From assembly GCA_963731615.1 (NCBI GenBank), contig CAVSWD010000008.1, positions 1-64,000 of the forward strand: a DNA stretch of 64,000 nucleotides. The letters are read 5' to 3'. The notes under the pieces are model-generated. The model did not search any database and was not told the origin of the DNA. It saw only the letters and a program-made list of their open reading frames with translations. The translations under genes were made by a program, and so were the position numbers. This DNA comes from Gaiellasilicea sp963731615 (GTDB lineage Bacteria; Actinomycetota; Thermoleophilia; Gaiellales; Gaiellaceae). The first letter of the stretch is position 1, and each line of letters begins with the position of its first letter. Positions 32,297 through 40,514 of the stretch are shown one piece after another.

Positions 32297-33465
32297 CGAT
32301 CGACCGAGACAAGCTCTGGACCGGTGAGCTCAACCGCCTCGCGCTCGAGCCGCAGTCCCACGACGTCGTCGGCCTCTACGACACGACGCTGCGGGACGGC
32401 GAGCAGACCGTGGGCGTCGTTCTCACACCGGAGGACAAGCTCGCGATCGCACGTGCGCTCGACGAGGCGGGAGTCGACCGGATCGAGGCCGGCTTCGCGC
32501 GCGTCTCCGAGGAAGACGCGGAGGCGATCAGGCTGATCGCAGACGCGGGCCTGCGAGCCGAGATCTGGGGGTTCGCCCGCGCCGTCCAGGCCGACGTGGA
32601 GCAACTGGCCGGGCTCGGCGTGCGCGCGGCGGTCGTCGAGAGCCCGATCTCCGATGCGAAGCTGGCCGCGCTCGGCGTCTCGCACGACGACATGCTCGGC
32701 CGGATTCGCAAGGCCGTCTCGTTCGCGGCCGGCGAGGGAATCACGGTCGCGTTCTTCGGCGTCGACGGCTCTCGAGCCGACCTCGATTTCTTCCGGCGTG
32801 CCTACGAGGCGGCGGTCGAGGCGGGCGCCCGTGAAGCGGTCGTCGTGGACACGATCGGGATCGCGACCCCGGAGGGCGCCGCCTACCTCGTCGGTCAGGC
32901 GGTCGACTGGCTCGACGTGCCGGTGCACTGGCACGGTCACGACGACTTCGGGCTCGCGACGGCAGCCGCGGTGGCGGCGGTGCAGGCGGGCGCCACCTGG
33001 GTGCACGGAACGATCAACGGGATGGGGGAGCGTGCCGGCAACGCGAACCTGCTCGAGGTCGCGCTCGCGCTCGAGGCGCTTTATGGGATCCCGACCCGGC
33101 TCGACCTCTCAAAGGCCCGGGAGCTCGCCGCCGTCGTGCGAGACCGCTCGGGCTACGCACTCGCCCCCTGGACGCCGATCACCGGCGACAACCTCTTCAC
33201 GCGGGAGAGCGGCGCCGTCGCGAGCCAGTTCCACGATCCACCCGCAATCGAGCCGTACGCGTCGGAGATGGTCGGCGCCGAGCGGGGGATCGTGCTCGGG
33301 AAGAAGAGCGGCCTCGACTCGATCCGGCTGAAGGCAGAGGAGCTCGGGCTCGATGTTCCCGCCGACCGGCACGCCGAGCTGCTCGCGGCCGTGAAGGAGC
33401 TCGGCGCGAAGAAGCGGCGACTCGTCACCGACGACGAGTTCCGCACGCTCGCAGGCATTGACTGA
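32293..33465 (+). CDS. homocitrate/isopropylmalate synthase-like HMGL-family enzyme
   Basis: 390 residues from GTG 32293, overlapping the M24 stop. DRE-TIM metallolyase motifs: YDTTLRDGEQTVGVVLTPEDK, metal HxH in VHWHGHDDFGLA, and GTINGMGERAGNANLLEVALAL. The second half (SGYALAPWTPITGDNLFTRESG, GIVLGKKSGLDSI) matches homocitrate synthase-type enzymes, and the large LeuA regulatory domain is absent. It would condense acetyl-CoA with a 2-oxo acid, or cleave a similar bond. In a catabolic cluster this may dispose of a keto-acid product; direction unknown. Confidence 0.85.
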   Translation: MTIDRDKLWTGELNRLALEPQSHDVVGLYDTTLRDGEQTVGVVLTPEDKLAIARALDEAGVDRIEAGFARVSEEDAEAIRLIADAGLRAEIWGFARAVQADVEQLAGLGVRAAVVESPISDAKLAALGVSHDDMLGRIRKAVSFAAGEGITVAFFGVDGSRADLDFFRRAYEAAVEAGAREAVVVDTIGIATPEGAAYLVGQAVDWLDVPVHWHGHDDFGLATAAAVAAVQAGATWVHGTINGMGERAGNANLLEVALALEALYGIPTRLDLSKARELAAVVRDRSGYALAPWTPITGDNLFTRESGAVASQFHDPPAIEPYASEMVGAERGIVLGKKSGLDSIRLKAEELGLDVPADRHAELLAAVKELGAKKRRLVTDDEFRTLAGID

Positions 33466-33510
33466 CATGACACCGGCGCGAGATACTCGCGCCGCTGCGG
33501 AGACATGTCA
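33463..33510 (+). promoter_or_regulatory. hairpin flanked by TGACATG-CA half-palindromes before the second LLM gene
   Basis: TGACATGACACC (33463-33474) and GACATGTCA (33502-33510) resemble the operator at 21901-21910. Between them is a perfect 9-bp stem, CGGCGCGAG/CTCGCGCCG (33474-33482, 33486-33494), with an ATA loop that may end or attenuate the upstream transcript. A GGGGAGA ribosome-binding site then precedes GTG 33528. Confidence 0.5.
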
Positions 33511-33527
33511 CGGAAAGGGGAGACGGC

Positions 33528-34613
33528 GTGAAGTTCAGCCTCTACTCGGAGATCCAGAGCTGGCCCGGACGCTCCGCCGAGCAGCTCTACGGGGAGGTGC
33601 TCGAGCAGATCCAGAACGCCGACCGGCTCGGCTACGACGCGTACGCCGTGATCGAGCACTTCTTCTTCCCCAAGTTCTCGATCTCCGCGAGCCCGCTCAC
33701 TCTCTTCGCCGCCGCCGCGCAGCGCACGAAGCGGATCAACTTCCGCACGCTCCTGCACTCGATGCCGTACCACAACCCCGTCGTGCTGGCCTCCCAGATC
33801 GCGGTCGCCGACATCCTCCTCGACGGCCGCTACGAGTTCGGCGTCGGCCGCGGGCACGGCTGGATGCCCCCGAAGGCCGGCCTGCCGCTGACGCCGGAGT
33901 CGCGCGAGCGCTACGAGGAGTCGGTCGAGCTGCTCTTCACGGCGCTCGAGAACGAGCGCTTCGCCTACGACGGGAAGCACTTCCAGATCAGCGACTCCGG
34001 CATCGTCCCGCGGCCGGACCGGAAGTTCCGCGTCTTCCTCGGCGGCACCTCCGACCGCACCTACGAGCTCGCAGCCGAGCGCGGCTGGGCTGTCGTCGTG
34101 CCGCCGCTCCTGCCGTACGCGGCGCTCGCAGATCAGCTCGACCTCTACCGCTCCAAGTGCGCCGAGTACGGCAACGATCCCGACATCGTCTGGATCCACG
34201 CGTGTTACATCGACGAGGACCGCGAGGTTGCGAGACGCGAGGCCGAGAAGTGGATGGTCGGCTTCCTCAAGGGGAACGCCTCGCCGCTGACCGAGTACGA
34301 CCCGCCGCCGGCCGACGAGCTCAACGCGGCGGGCTACGGCTTCTACACCGCCGGCATCCTCGAGAAGCTCGCGCAGACCCCGTACGACGCGATGATCGAG
34401 GGCGACATCGTCTGGGTCGGTACGCCGACCGACGTGATCGAGCGGATCCAAGCGGTGCAGGAGCTCTGCGCAGGCCTGACCGAGGTTTCGATCACCGTCA
34501 ACGCCGGCGGTGCCGAGCACTGGCAGGCGATCAAGGCGCAGGAGCTCTTCGCCGCGACCGTGATGCCGCACTTCAAGGCAGGCGAGCGGGAGGCGGTGGG
34601 CACAGCCTCGTGA
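33528..34613 (+). CDS. LLM-class (luciferase-like) flavin-dependent oxidoreductase, copy 2
   Basis: 361 residues from GTG 33528. Bacterial-luciferase-like features: LGYDAYAVIEHFFFPKFSISASPLTLFAAAAQRTKRINFRTLLHSMPYHNPVVLASQIAVADILLDGRYEFGVGRGHGW, then a PDRKFRVFLGGTSDRTYELAAERGWAVVVPP block. It shares the fold with the gene at 27559 but differs in most motifs, so it is not a recent duplicate. Probably an FMNH2- or F420-dependent monooxygenase of the same pathway. A 175-bp repeat-bearing gap follows. Confidence 0.88.
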   Translation: MKFSLYSEIQSWPGRSAEQLYGEVLEQIQNADRLGYDAYAVIEHFFFPKFSISASPLTLFAAAAQRTKRINFRTLLHSMPYHNPVVLASQIAVADILLDGRYEFGVGRGHGWMPPKAGLPLTPESRERYEESVELLFTALENERFAYDGKHFQISDSGIVPRPDRKFRVFLGGTSDRTYELAAERGWAVVVPPLLPYAALADQLDLYRSKCAEYGNDPDIVWIHACYIDEDREVARREAEKWMVGFLKGNASPLTEYDPPPADELNAAGYGFYTAGILEKLAQTPYDAMIEGDIVWVGTPTDVIERIQAVQELCAGLTEVSITVNAGGAEHWQAIKAQELFAATVMPHFKAGEREAVGTAS

Positions 34614-34788
34614 CCTGCGCTGTGCCGACGCCTCCGGCTCGCGCGTTCCTCGGGCGTCGCTCGCAGTGCCCGGCCGGAGGGGACAGTACGCCTAGTACGG
34701 CCCCGGAGAGCCGGCTGCTGCGAGCGGCGTCAGGCGCCGGCGGAGCCCGGCTCTGCCGGGCGGGAGCCGGCGCCGGCGAGGGGCGCGC
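34614..34788. repeat. GC-rich palindromic repeat region in an otherwise overlapping operon
   Basis: This gap contains inverted copies of CGTCGCTCGCAG (34655-34666) and CTGCGAGCGGCGTC (34718-34731), a GTAC-GCCTA-GTAC motif (around 34687), and CCGGCTCTGCCGG (34747-34759). The last element and CTGCGAGCGGCGTCAGG recur, in the opposite orientation and the same relative order, inside livF (38190-38202 and 38231-38246). No gene seen. Confidence 0.6.
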
Positions 34789-35730
34789 GTGATCGACCGG
34801 GTCTGCGTCGTCGGGGCGGGTGTCATCGGCAGTCTCTATGCGGCGCACCTGAGCCGGGTCGCCGACGTCTGGGTGCTCACCCGGCGCCCCGAGCACGCGC
34901 GGGCGCTCGAAGCCAAAGGGCTCGCGGTGACCGGGCGAGCTGAGTTCACCGGCCGCGTTCATGCGACCGACGATCCGTCCAGGCTCCCCGAGATCGACGT
35001 CGCGATCGTCGCGACGAAGGCGACCGGCCTGGACGATGCGGCGCGGTCGCTCGCCGGTCGCTTCCCCAGCGCCACGGTCGTCACGGTTCAGAACGGCCTC
35101 GGCGCCGAGCAGATCGTGCGCAGGCACGGGGACTGGCCGCTCGTCTCCGGCGTCACCTTCATGAGCGGCACCCGTCACGACGACACGCACGTCGAGTACA
35201 TCCTCGACACCGAGACGTGGCTCGGGCCCTACAACGGGATTCCGTTCGAACGCGTCCAGGAGCTCGCGGCGCTGATCGAGCGCTCCGGGTTGAAGGCCCG
35301 CGCGTTCGCCGACCTGAAGCCGGCTCAGTGGTCGAAGCTGATCTTCAACGCGACCGTGAACGCCGTCGCGGCGCTCACCGGGTTGCCGCACGACCCGCAC
35401 TTCGCCGACGAGTCGACGCCGGCCGGACTCGGCCACCTCGTGCACGCCCTGATGGACGAGGGGAAGAGTGTGGCCGCGGCGGCGGGGATCGAGCTGCACG
35501 AGGATCCGTGGCAGATGAACGTGCTGGCGACGCAGCGAGGAAGCGCGCACTACCCGTCGATGCTCGAGGACGTCAACGCTCGGCGCCCGACGGAGATCGA
35601 CCTGATCACGGGCTCGCTCGTCCGCGAAGCCGAGCGGCTCGGCGTACCTGTGCCGCTGCACCAAACGCTGTACCGCCTGATCAAGGCCAAAGAAGACAGT
35701 TACCGGGATCCCAAAGGGAGGCAGGAATGA
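34789..35730 (+). CDS. ketopantoate reductase (PanE/ApbA) family protein, copy 1
   Basis: 313 residues from GTG 34789. The N-terminal Rossmann fold has CVVGAGVIGSLYAAHLS and IVATKATGLDDA; VVTVQNGLGAEQ follows. The C-terminal helical domain contains the catalytic-type Lys in AQWSKLIFNATVNAVAALTG and HYPSMLEDVNARRPTEIDLITG. The family reduces 2-oxo acids with NADPH. Within this cluster a role on a pathway keto acid is more likely than pantothenate synthesis. Its stop overlaps the substrate-binding-protein ATG (ATGA), and a second copy follows the importer genes. Confidence 0.85.
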   Translation: MIDRVCVVGAGVIGSLYAAHLSRVADVWVLTRRPEHARALEAKGLAVTGRAEFTGRVHATDDPSRLPEIDVAIVATKATGLDDAARSLAGRFPSATVVTVQNGLGAEQIVRRHGDWPLVSGVTFMSGTRHDDTHVEYILDTETWLGPYNGIPFERVQELAALIERSGLKARAFADLKPAQWSKLIFNATVNAVAALTGLPHDPHFADESTPAGLGHLVHALMDEGKSVAAAAGIELHEDPWQMNVLATQRGSAHYPSMLEDVNARRPTEIDLITGSLVREAERLGVPVPLHQTLYRLIKAKEDSYRDPKGRQE

Positions 35731-36920
35731 CAGCAAGGAAACGATGGGGCGCGTTCGGCGTGCTCCTTGGCGTGCTGGCGCTCGCGGTAGCGACCGTCGG
35801 CACGGGGCTCGGAGGCTCGCAGACGAGCGCGCAGGCGCCGATCGTGATCGGCTGGGCGTTCGACTCGAAGGGGAACATGGCGCCCTTCGACGGGCCGGCA
35901 CTGGCGGCGGCGAAGGTCCGCATCGCGCTGATCAACTCCAAGGGCGGGGTCAGCGGCCGTCCCCTCAAGCTGGAGACGTGCGACACGAACAACAACAATC
36001 CCGCGAAAGCGAAGTCGTGCGCGGCGAGCCTGCTCGGCAAGGGCGCCCACATCATCTTCACGACGTGCGACGTCGACTTCGCGACGCCGGTGGTGCAGGA
36101 GTCGCTGAAGGCGGGCAAGCTGACGATCGCGCCGTGCATCGGCACCGACCAGATGGGGCCGAAGCGCTTCGGAACGGCCGGCAAGCTTGCCTTCAGCTTC
36201 GGCAATGTCGCCCAGGACGAGGGCTCCGCGATGGCGGAGTACGCCTACCGGAGGGGCTGGCGGGAGGCCAAACTGGCCACTAACACGCTGCTCGTCTACT
36301 TCAAGAACGTCGTCCAGGCGTTCGAGAAGCGCTTCACGCAGCTCGGCGGCAAGATCATCGGCCGCGAGAGCTACGCGACCGGCGCGAACAACGTCTCGAC
36401 CGCGGTCAGCCGGCTGAATGGCGGCAGCCAACCCGACGTGATCGTCACCTCGACCGCGTTCGGTGAGCTGCCCGCGCTCGTCTCGGGCCTGCGCTCGCTC
36501 GGCAACAAGACACCGATCCTGAACTCGTGGGCCGGCGACGGCACGTACTGGCTGACGAAGAGCCCGCAGGTGACGGACTACTACGCCGTCACCTACGCGT
36601 CGGCGTTCGGCGACGACCCGAACAAGGCGGTTCGGGCGCTCGCGAAGCAGCTGAAGGCGTTCACGGGCGGCTTCGTGACCGGCTCGGCGGCGATCGACGG
36701 GGTCGCGACCGCGATCAGGCGGTCGGGCGGCTCGACGAACGGTGCCACGCTGGCGGCGACGATGGAGAAGTTCAAGAGAGTGCCGACCCTCTCCGGGCTC
36801 GTCAGCTTCTCGCCGCAGTTCCACAGCGTCTTCGGACGCCAGTACCGCGTGATCAAGATCCACAACAACAAGGCGCGCTACGTCGGCGCCGTGACCGCCA
36901 AGGTCGTCCCGAAGATCTAG
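35727..36920 (+). CDS. ABC transporter substrate-binding protein, branched-chain amino acid type
   Basis: 397 residues, ATG overlapping the previous stop. A signal peptide (RWGAFGVLLGVLALAVATVGTGLGG) without a lipobox Cys is followed by a type I periplasmic-binding fold (VIGWAFDSKGNMAPFDGPALAAAKVRIALINSKGGVSGRPL, AGKLTIAPCIGTDQMG, PILNSWAGDGTYW). Leu/Ile/Val/amide-type solute receptors bind amino acids, amides, urea or aromatic acids. It is the receptor for the importer encoded just downstream and is the best handle on the substrate of the cluster. Confidence 0.88.
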   Translation: MTARKRWGAFGVLLGVLALAVATVGTGLGGSQTSAQAPIVIGWAFDSKGNMAPFDGPALAAAKVRIALINSKGGVSGRPLKLETCDTNNNNPAKAKSCAASLLGKGAHIIFTTCDVDFATPVVQESLKAGKLTIAPCIGTDQMGPKRFGTAGKLAFSFGNVAQDEGSAMAEYAYRRGWREAKLATNTLLVYFKNVVQAFEKRFTQLGGKIIGRESYATGANNVSTAVSRLNGGSQPDVIVTSTAFGELPALVSGLRSLGNKTPILNSWAGDGTYWLTKSPQVTDYYAVTYASAFGDDPNKAVRALAKQLKAFTGGFVTGSAAIDGVATAIRRSGGSTNGATLAATMEKFKRVPTLSGLVSFSPQFHSVFGRQYRVIKIHNNKARYVGAVTAKVVPKI

Positions 36921-36923
36921 GTC

Positions 36924-37691
36924 TTGGCGGACGCAGTCGCACCCGTATCGACGAGGAGGCCCGGAGAGACGCTCCGGGCCTCCTCCGTCTCGCGGTCCTT
37001 CACCGGCGTGCGGGCGCTCGACGACGTGACGCTCGAGCTGCACCGGCACGAGGTCGTGGGGCTGATCGGGCCGAACGGGGCCGGGAAGTCGACGCTCGTC
37101 AACGTGCTGAGCGGCTTCGACGTCCCGACGAGCGGCAGCGTCACGCTCGGCGAGGACGACGTGACCGGCTGGAGCCCGCACCGCCGTGGCCGCGCCGGTA
37201 TCGCACGCACCTTTCAGCACAGCCGCTCGTTTCGCGGCCTCACCGTTCGCGAGAACGTCGAGGTGGCGGCGCTCGGCGTCGGCGCGCGGCCACGGGCGGC
37301 CCGGCAGCGCGCCGACGAGCTGCTCGACCTGCTCGGCCTGACGCAGTTCGACGAGGCGCCCGCGGGCGTCCTCGCGCACGGCGACGAACGCCGGCTCGGC
37401 GTCGCCCGCGCGCTGGCGACCGAGCCGCGGTTCGTGCTCCTCGACGAGCCCGCGGCCGGGCTGCCCGAGGCGGAAGTGCCGGAGTTCGCCGCCGTCGTCC
37501 GGACGGTCCGGGACGGAGCGGAGGCAGGCGTGCTGCTGATCGACCACAACATGGCCCTCGTGATGGAGGTGTGCGACCGGATTCAGGTGCTCGACCAGGG
37601 CCGGACGCTCGCGCAGGGCACGCCGGCCGAGATCCGCGGCAACCTCGACGTCGCCTCGGCTTACCTCGGCGAGAGCGCGGTGGCGGAGTGA
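36924..37691 (+). CDS. livG: ABC importer ATP-binding protein LivG-type
   Basis: 255 residues from a TTG start 4 nt after the receptor stop. Walker A is GLIGPNGAGKSTLVNVL, the Q-loop ARTFQHSRSF is of LivG type, the signature is VLAHGDERRLGVARAL (LAHGD instead of LSGGQ), Walker B is FVLLDEPAAGL, with the switch in LLIDHNMALVM. The LivG-specific long insert is present. The signature replaces Ser/Gly by Ala/His, like many LivG proteins. It energises import with LivF. Confidence 0.87.
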   Translation: MADAVAPVSTRRPGETLRASSVSRSFTGVRALDDVTLELHRHEVVGLIGPNGAGKSTLVNVLSGFDVPTSGSVTLGEDDVTGWSPHRRGRAGIARTFQHSRSFRGLTVRENVEVAALGVGARPRAARQRADELLDLLGLTQFDEAPAGVLAHGDERRLGVARALATEPRFVLLDEPAAGLPEAEVPEFAAVVRTVRDGAEAGVLLIDHNMALVMEVCDRIQVLDQGRTLAQGTPAEIRGNLDVASAYLGESAVAE

Positions 37692-37717
37692 CGGTCGCGT
37701 GCCTTCGGCCCGCTCCC

Positions 37718-37806
37718 GTGGGGGAAACCATGTCCCCCACGAGCCCCCTTCTTCTTGTCTCGTGTGGGGGAACCTCCCGGTTCCCCCACAACCCCCTCCC
37801 CTGCTC
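37718..37806 (+). repeat. two adjacent hairpin repeat units between livG and livF
   Basis: Unit 1: GTGGGGGAAACCATGTCCCCCAC (37718-37740; written as 20 or fewer bases per arm, stem GTGGGGGA/TCCCCCAC) with tail GAGCCCCCTTCTTCTTG (37741-37757). Unit 2: arms GTGGGGGAACC (37764-37774) and GGTTCCCCCAC (37779-37789), loop TCCC, tail AACCCCCTCCCCTGCTC. Both share the design hairpin plus C/T-rich tail with the minus-strand unit at 23318-23360. They occupy most of the 134-bp gap between two ABC genes. Confidence 0.75.
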
Positions 37807-37828
37807 ATAGGCCGAAAGGCGGCCTATG
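37806..37828 (+). promoter_or_regulatory. stem-loop holding the livF ribosome-binding site and start codon
   Basis: CATAGGCCG (37806-37814) pairs perfectly with CGGCCTATG (37820-37828), whose last three bases are the livF ATG. The five-base loop AAAGG is the Shine-Dalgarno sequence at ideal spacing. The start codon would be buried in the stem while the ribosome-binding site is exposed, which could set or regulate LivF translation. Confidence 0.5.
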
Positions 37829-38604
37829 AGCACGCCCGCACTCGAGCTGGACGGGCTCGACGTTCGCTACGGCTCGGTGCCTGCGGTGCGGGGGCTGAGC
37901 CTGGAGGTCGGGAAGGGCGAGCTCGTCGGGCTGATCGGCCCGAACGGCGCCGGCAAGACGACGACCCTGCACGCGATCATGGGCGTCATTCCCGCCGCGG
38001 CCGGCGATGTTCGTCTCGACGGCCGGTCGCTCCGTGGCCGGACACCCGAGGCGATCGCCCGGGCGGGAGTCGCGCTCGTTCCCGAGGGCCGGCGGATCTT
38101 CGGCGAGCTGTCCGTCGAGGAGAACCTGCGCCTCGGGCTCTCGGCGCGGCGCAAGAACGGGACGGCGAGCCGGTTTTCCCGCTCCGGCGCCGGCAGAGCC
38201 GGCACCTCCGCTCCTGGCGGCTCCGTCAAGCCTACGCCGCTCGCAGGTGCGTACGAGCTCTTCCCGGTCTTGGCGGAGTTCCGTCAGCGTCAGGCCGGCG
38301 TGCTCTCCGGCGGCCAGCAGCAGCAGCTCGCCATCGGCCGCGCTCTCGTTGCGGCACCCGAGGTGTTGCTGCTGGACGAGCCCTCACTCGGGCTCGCACC
38401 GACGATCGTCGATGCCGTCTTCGGTGCCCTCACGGCGATCCGGGAGCAGGGCGTCTCGATCCTCCTGGTCGAGCAGCGTGCCCAGCGCACCGTCGCGCTC
38501 GCCGACCGCACCTACGTGCTCGCGAACGGCGAGCTCCGGATGCTGCTGACGCCGGCCGACGCGGACGACACCGACAAGATGATCGCAGGCGTACCTCGCG
38601 ATGA
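37826..38604 (+). CDS. livF: ABC importer ATP-binding protein LivF-type, with in-frame repeat insertion
   Basis: About 259 residues. Walker A is GLIGPNGAGKTTTLHAIMG, the Q-loop LVPEGRRIFGELSVEENL, signature VLSGGQQQQLAIGRAL, Walker B VLLLDEPSLGLAP, and switch His replaced by Gln (LLVEQRAQRT), usual for LivF. Between ARRK and AYELFP about 31 residues (NGTASRFSRSGAGRAGTSAP...) are encoded by a GC-rich palindromic repeat absent from the family. The frame stays open beyond the livH start, to 38836, so the natural end has been lost by a base change near 38590; the end given is the livH overlap. Confidence 0.82.
38155..38250 (+). repeat. palindromic repeat inserted in frame in livF
   Basis: It contains CCGGCGCCGG, CCGGCAGAGCCGG (38190-38202) and CCTACGCCGCTCGCAG (38231-38246). 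The last two are shared, reverse-complemented and in the same relative order, with the gap at 34614-34788. The length keeps the frame, adding about 31 residues between the Q-loop region and the signature motif. Confidence 0.6.
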
Positions 38605-39507
38605 TCGCCGCCGTCGACGCCCAAACGCTGGTCGACGCGGTCGGCCTCGGTGCCGTCTACGCGCTGATGGCCGTCGGGATCGGCCTCGTCTTCGGCGTGC
38701 TCAGGCTCGTCAACTTCGCCTACGGCCAGCTGATCATGGCCGGCGCCTACACGCTGGCGTTCACCTCCGGCTGGCCGGTCGCCGGCAGCATCCTGGCGTG
38801 CTTCGCCGTCGTCGTGGCGCTGTCGCTCGCGCTTGAGCGCGCCGTCTTCCGCCCCCTGCGGACGCAGTCGCCCGCGGTCATGCTCGTGACCACCTTCGCG
38901 ATCGCGTTCCTGTTGCAGGCGGTCGCCCTGATCCTCGACATCCGTGACGGCACGATCGGCGAGCCGGCCGTTTCGCTCGCCCCGCTGAACCAGGCGGTCA
39001 CGATCGGAGGCGTCGACGTCCGCAAGGTGACGATCCTGGCGATCATCGTCGCGGCGGTCACGCTCGCCTCTGCTCGCGCTCCTGCTCGCGAAGACGACGA
39101 TCGGCCTGCAGATGCGCGCGGCGTCGGCCGACTTCCGCACCGCGAGGCTGCTGGGCGTCAAGGCCGACCGCGTCATCGGCGTCGCCGTCCTCCTCTCCGG
39201 AGTGCTGGCCGCGACGGTCGCAGTGATCCTGACCGTCCAGCTCCCGCTCGTCGCTCCGGACTTCGCGCTCAAGGAGACGATCGTCGTCCTCGTCGGCGTC
39301 GTCGTCGGCGGGATCGACCGGCTGTGGACGGCGACGCTCGGCGGCTTCTCGATCGGCTTCGCGACGGGCGTGATCAACGGCGCGCTGCCGACCGACAAGA
39401 CCGTCTTCCTGCCCTCGGCCGTGTTCGCGCTCGTCATCCTCGTGCTCTTGCTGCGGCCTGCCGGGCTCTTCGCCCGCAACCGCACGGCGCTGGTCGAACG
39501 CGTATGA
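38601..39507 (+). pseudogene. livH: ABC importer permease LivH-type, one apparent frameshift
   Basis: About 302 residues when one base is removed near 39068. The first half (LVDAVGLGAVYALMAVGIGLVFGVLRLVNFAYGQLIMAGAY, then PAVMLVTTFAIAFLLQAVALI) is typical LivH. After the shift it continues LLALLLAKTTIGLQMRAASADFRTARLLGVKADRVIG, which contains the EAA-like coupling region, and ends VFALVILVLLLRPAGLFARN. The unshifted frame stays open into livM, giving a false 637-residue fusion. The shift is more likely an assembly indel than inactivation, because the neighbours are intact. Confidence 0.8.
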
Positions 39508-40514
39508 GGAGATTTCTCGACACCTGGCTGCCTCTGGCCGGGCCGGCGCTGCTCGTGGTCGTGGTCGGGATCGGCTCGACGCTCGTCTCACGCTCGACCG
39601 AGATCCACTTCCTGAACGCGCTCGTGGCCGTGGCGATCGTCGTTGCGATTTACGTCTTCGTCGGCAACTCGGGCGTGATCTCGTTCGGCCAGATCAGCTT
39701 CGTCGCGCTGGGGGGCTTTGCGGCGGGAGTGCTGACCGTGCCGCTCGAGTCGAAGACGGGCGTGCTGCCCGAGCTCTTCCCGCTTCTGCGCGACCATACG
39801 ATCGGCAATGTCGCGTCGCTTGTCCTCGCCGCGGCTGTGGGCGGCACTTCCGCGTTCCTCGTCGGCCTGCCGCTGATGCGACTCTCCGGCCTCGCCGCCG
39901 GCATCGCCACCTTCGCGGTGCTCGAGATCACGCACAACCTGCTGCGGGAATGGACGAGGATCGGGCCTGGCGCGACAACGCTGTCGCTCGTGCCCGAGAC
40001 GACCGGCTCCCTCCAGGCGACCGTCGGCGCGCTGCTCGTGATCGCAGCGGCATTCGCGTACCAGCGGAGCCCGCTCGGGCGGAAAGCGCGCGCGACGCGC
40101 GAGGACCCTGCGGCTGCACAGGCCGTCGGTGTCAGCGTCCACCGTCAGCGGCTGTGGGCGTTCACGCTCTCGGGCGCGCTCTGCGGCTTCGCGGGCGGCC
40201 TGCTCGTGCACATGCTCGGCTCGATCACGACCGAGCAGGTCTATCTCGAGCTGACGTTCCTGACGCTTGCGATGCTGGTCGTCGGCGGCGTCACGAGCCT
40301 TTGGGGCGCAGTCGTCGGCGCGCTCGCGGTCAGCGGCCTCGACACCGTGCTCGGCAACGCCGAGGACGGGATCGGCCTCGGCTTCCGGCTCGACCTGCCG
40401 GAAGGATCGCGGCTCGTCATTCTCGGCGGCCTGATGGCGCTGATGCTGATCCTGCGTCCGTCCGGGATCACCGGCGGCGGTGAGCTGCGACTGCCGCGGC
40501 GGCGACCGGCATGA
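39504..40514 (+). CDS. livM: ABC importer permease LivM-type
   Basis: 336 residues, ATG overlapping the livH stop (ATGA). Eight to ten membrane segments with LivM hallmarks: YVFVGNSGVISFGQISFVALGGFAAGVLTVP, MRLSGLAAGIATFAVLEI, the coupling loop SPLGRKARATREDPAAAQAVGVSVHRQRLWAF, and TLAMLVVGGVTSLWGAVVGALAV, ending LILRPSGITGG. With LivH it forms the membrane channel. The stop overlaps the start of the second ketopantoate-reductase-like gene. Confidence 0.88.
   Translation: MRRFLDTWLPLAGPALLVVVVGIGSTLVSRSTEIHFLNALVAVAIVVAIYVFVGNSGVISFGQISFVALGGFAAGVLTVPLESKTGVLPELFPLLRDHTIGNVASLVLAAAVGGTSAFLVGLPLMRLSGLAAGIATFAVLEITHNLLREWTRIGPGATTLSLVPETTGSLQATVGALLVIAAAFAYQRSPLGRKARATREDPAAAQAVGVSVHRQRLWAFTLSGALCGFAGGLLVHMLGSITTEQVYLELTFLTLAMLVVGGVTSLWGAVVGALAVSGLDTVLGNAEDGIGLGFRLDLPEGSRLVILGGLMALMLILRPSGITGGGELRLPRRRPA

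Noticed and set aside
37826..38836. LivF extended to 336 residues
   Set aside because: The last about 77 codons are Arg/Gly-rich and lie over the conserved livH start in another frame; a lost natural stop is more likely.
38601..40514. A single 637-residue LivH-LivM fusion protein
   Set aside because: The middle of this frame is Arg-rich non-membrane sequence, whereas the +1 frame there carries the missing conserved LivH half ending at a normal ATGA junction.
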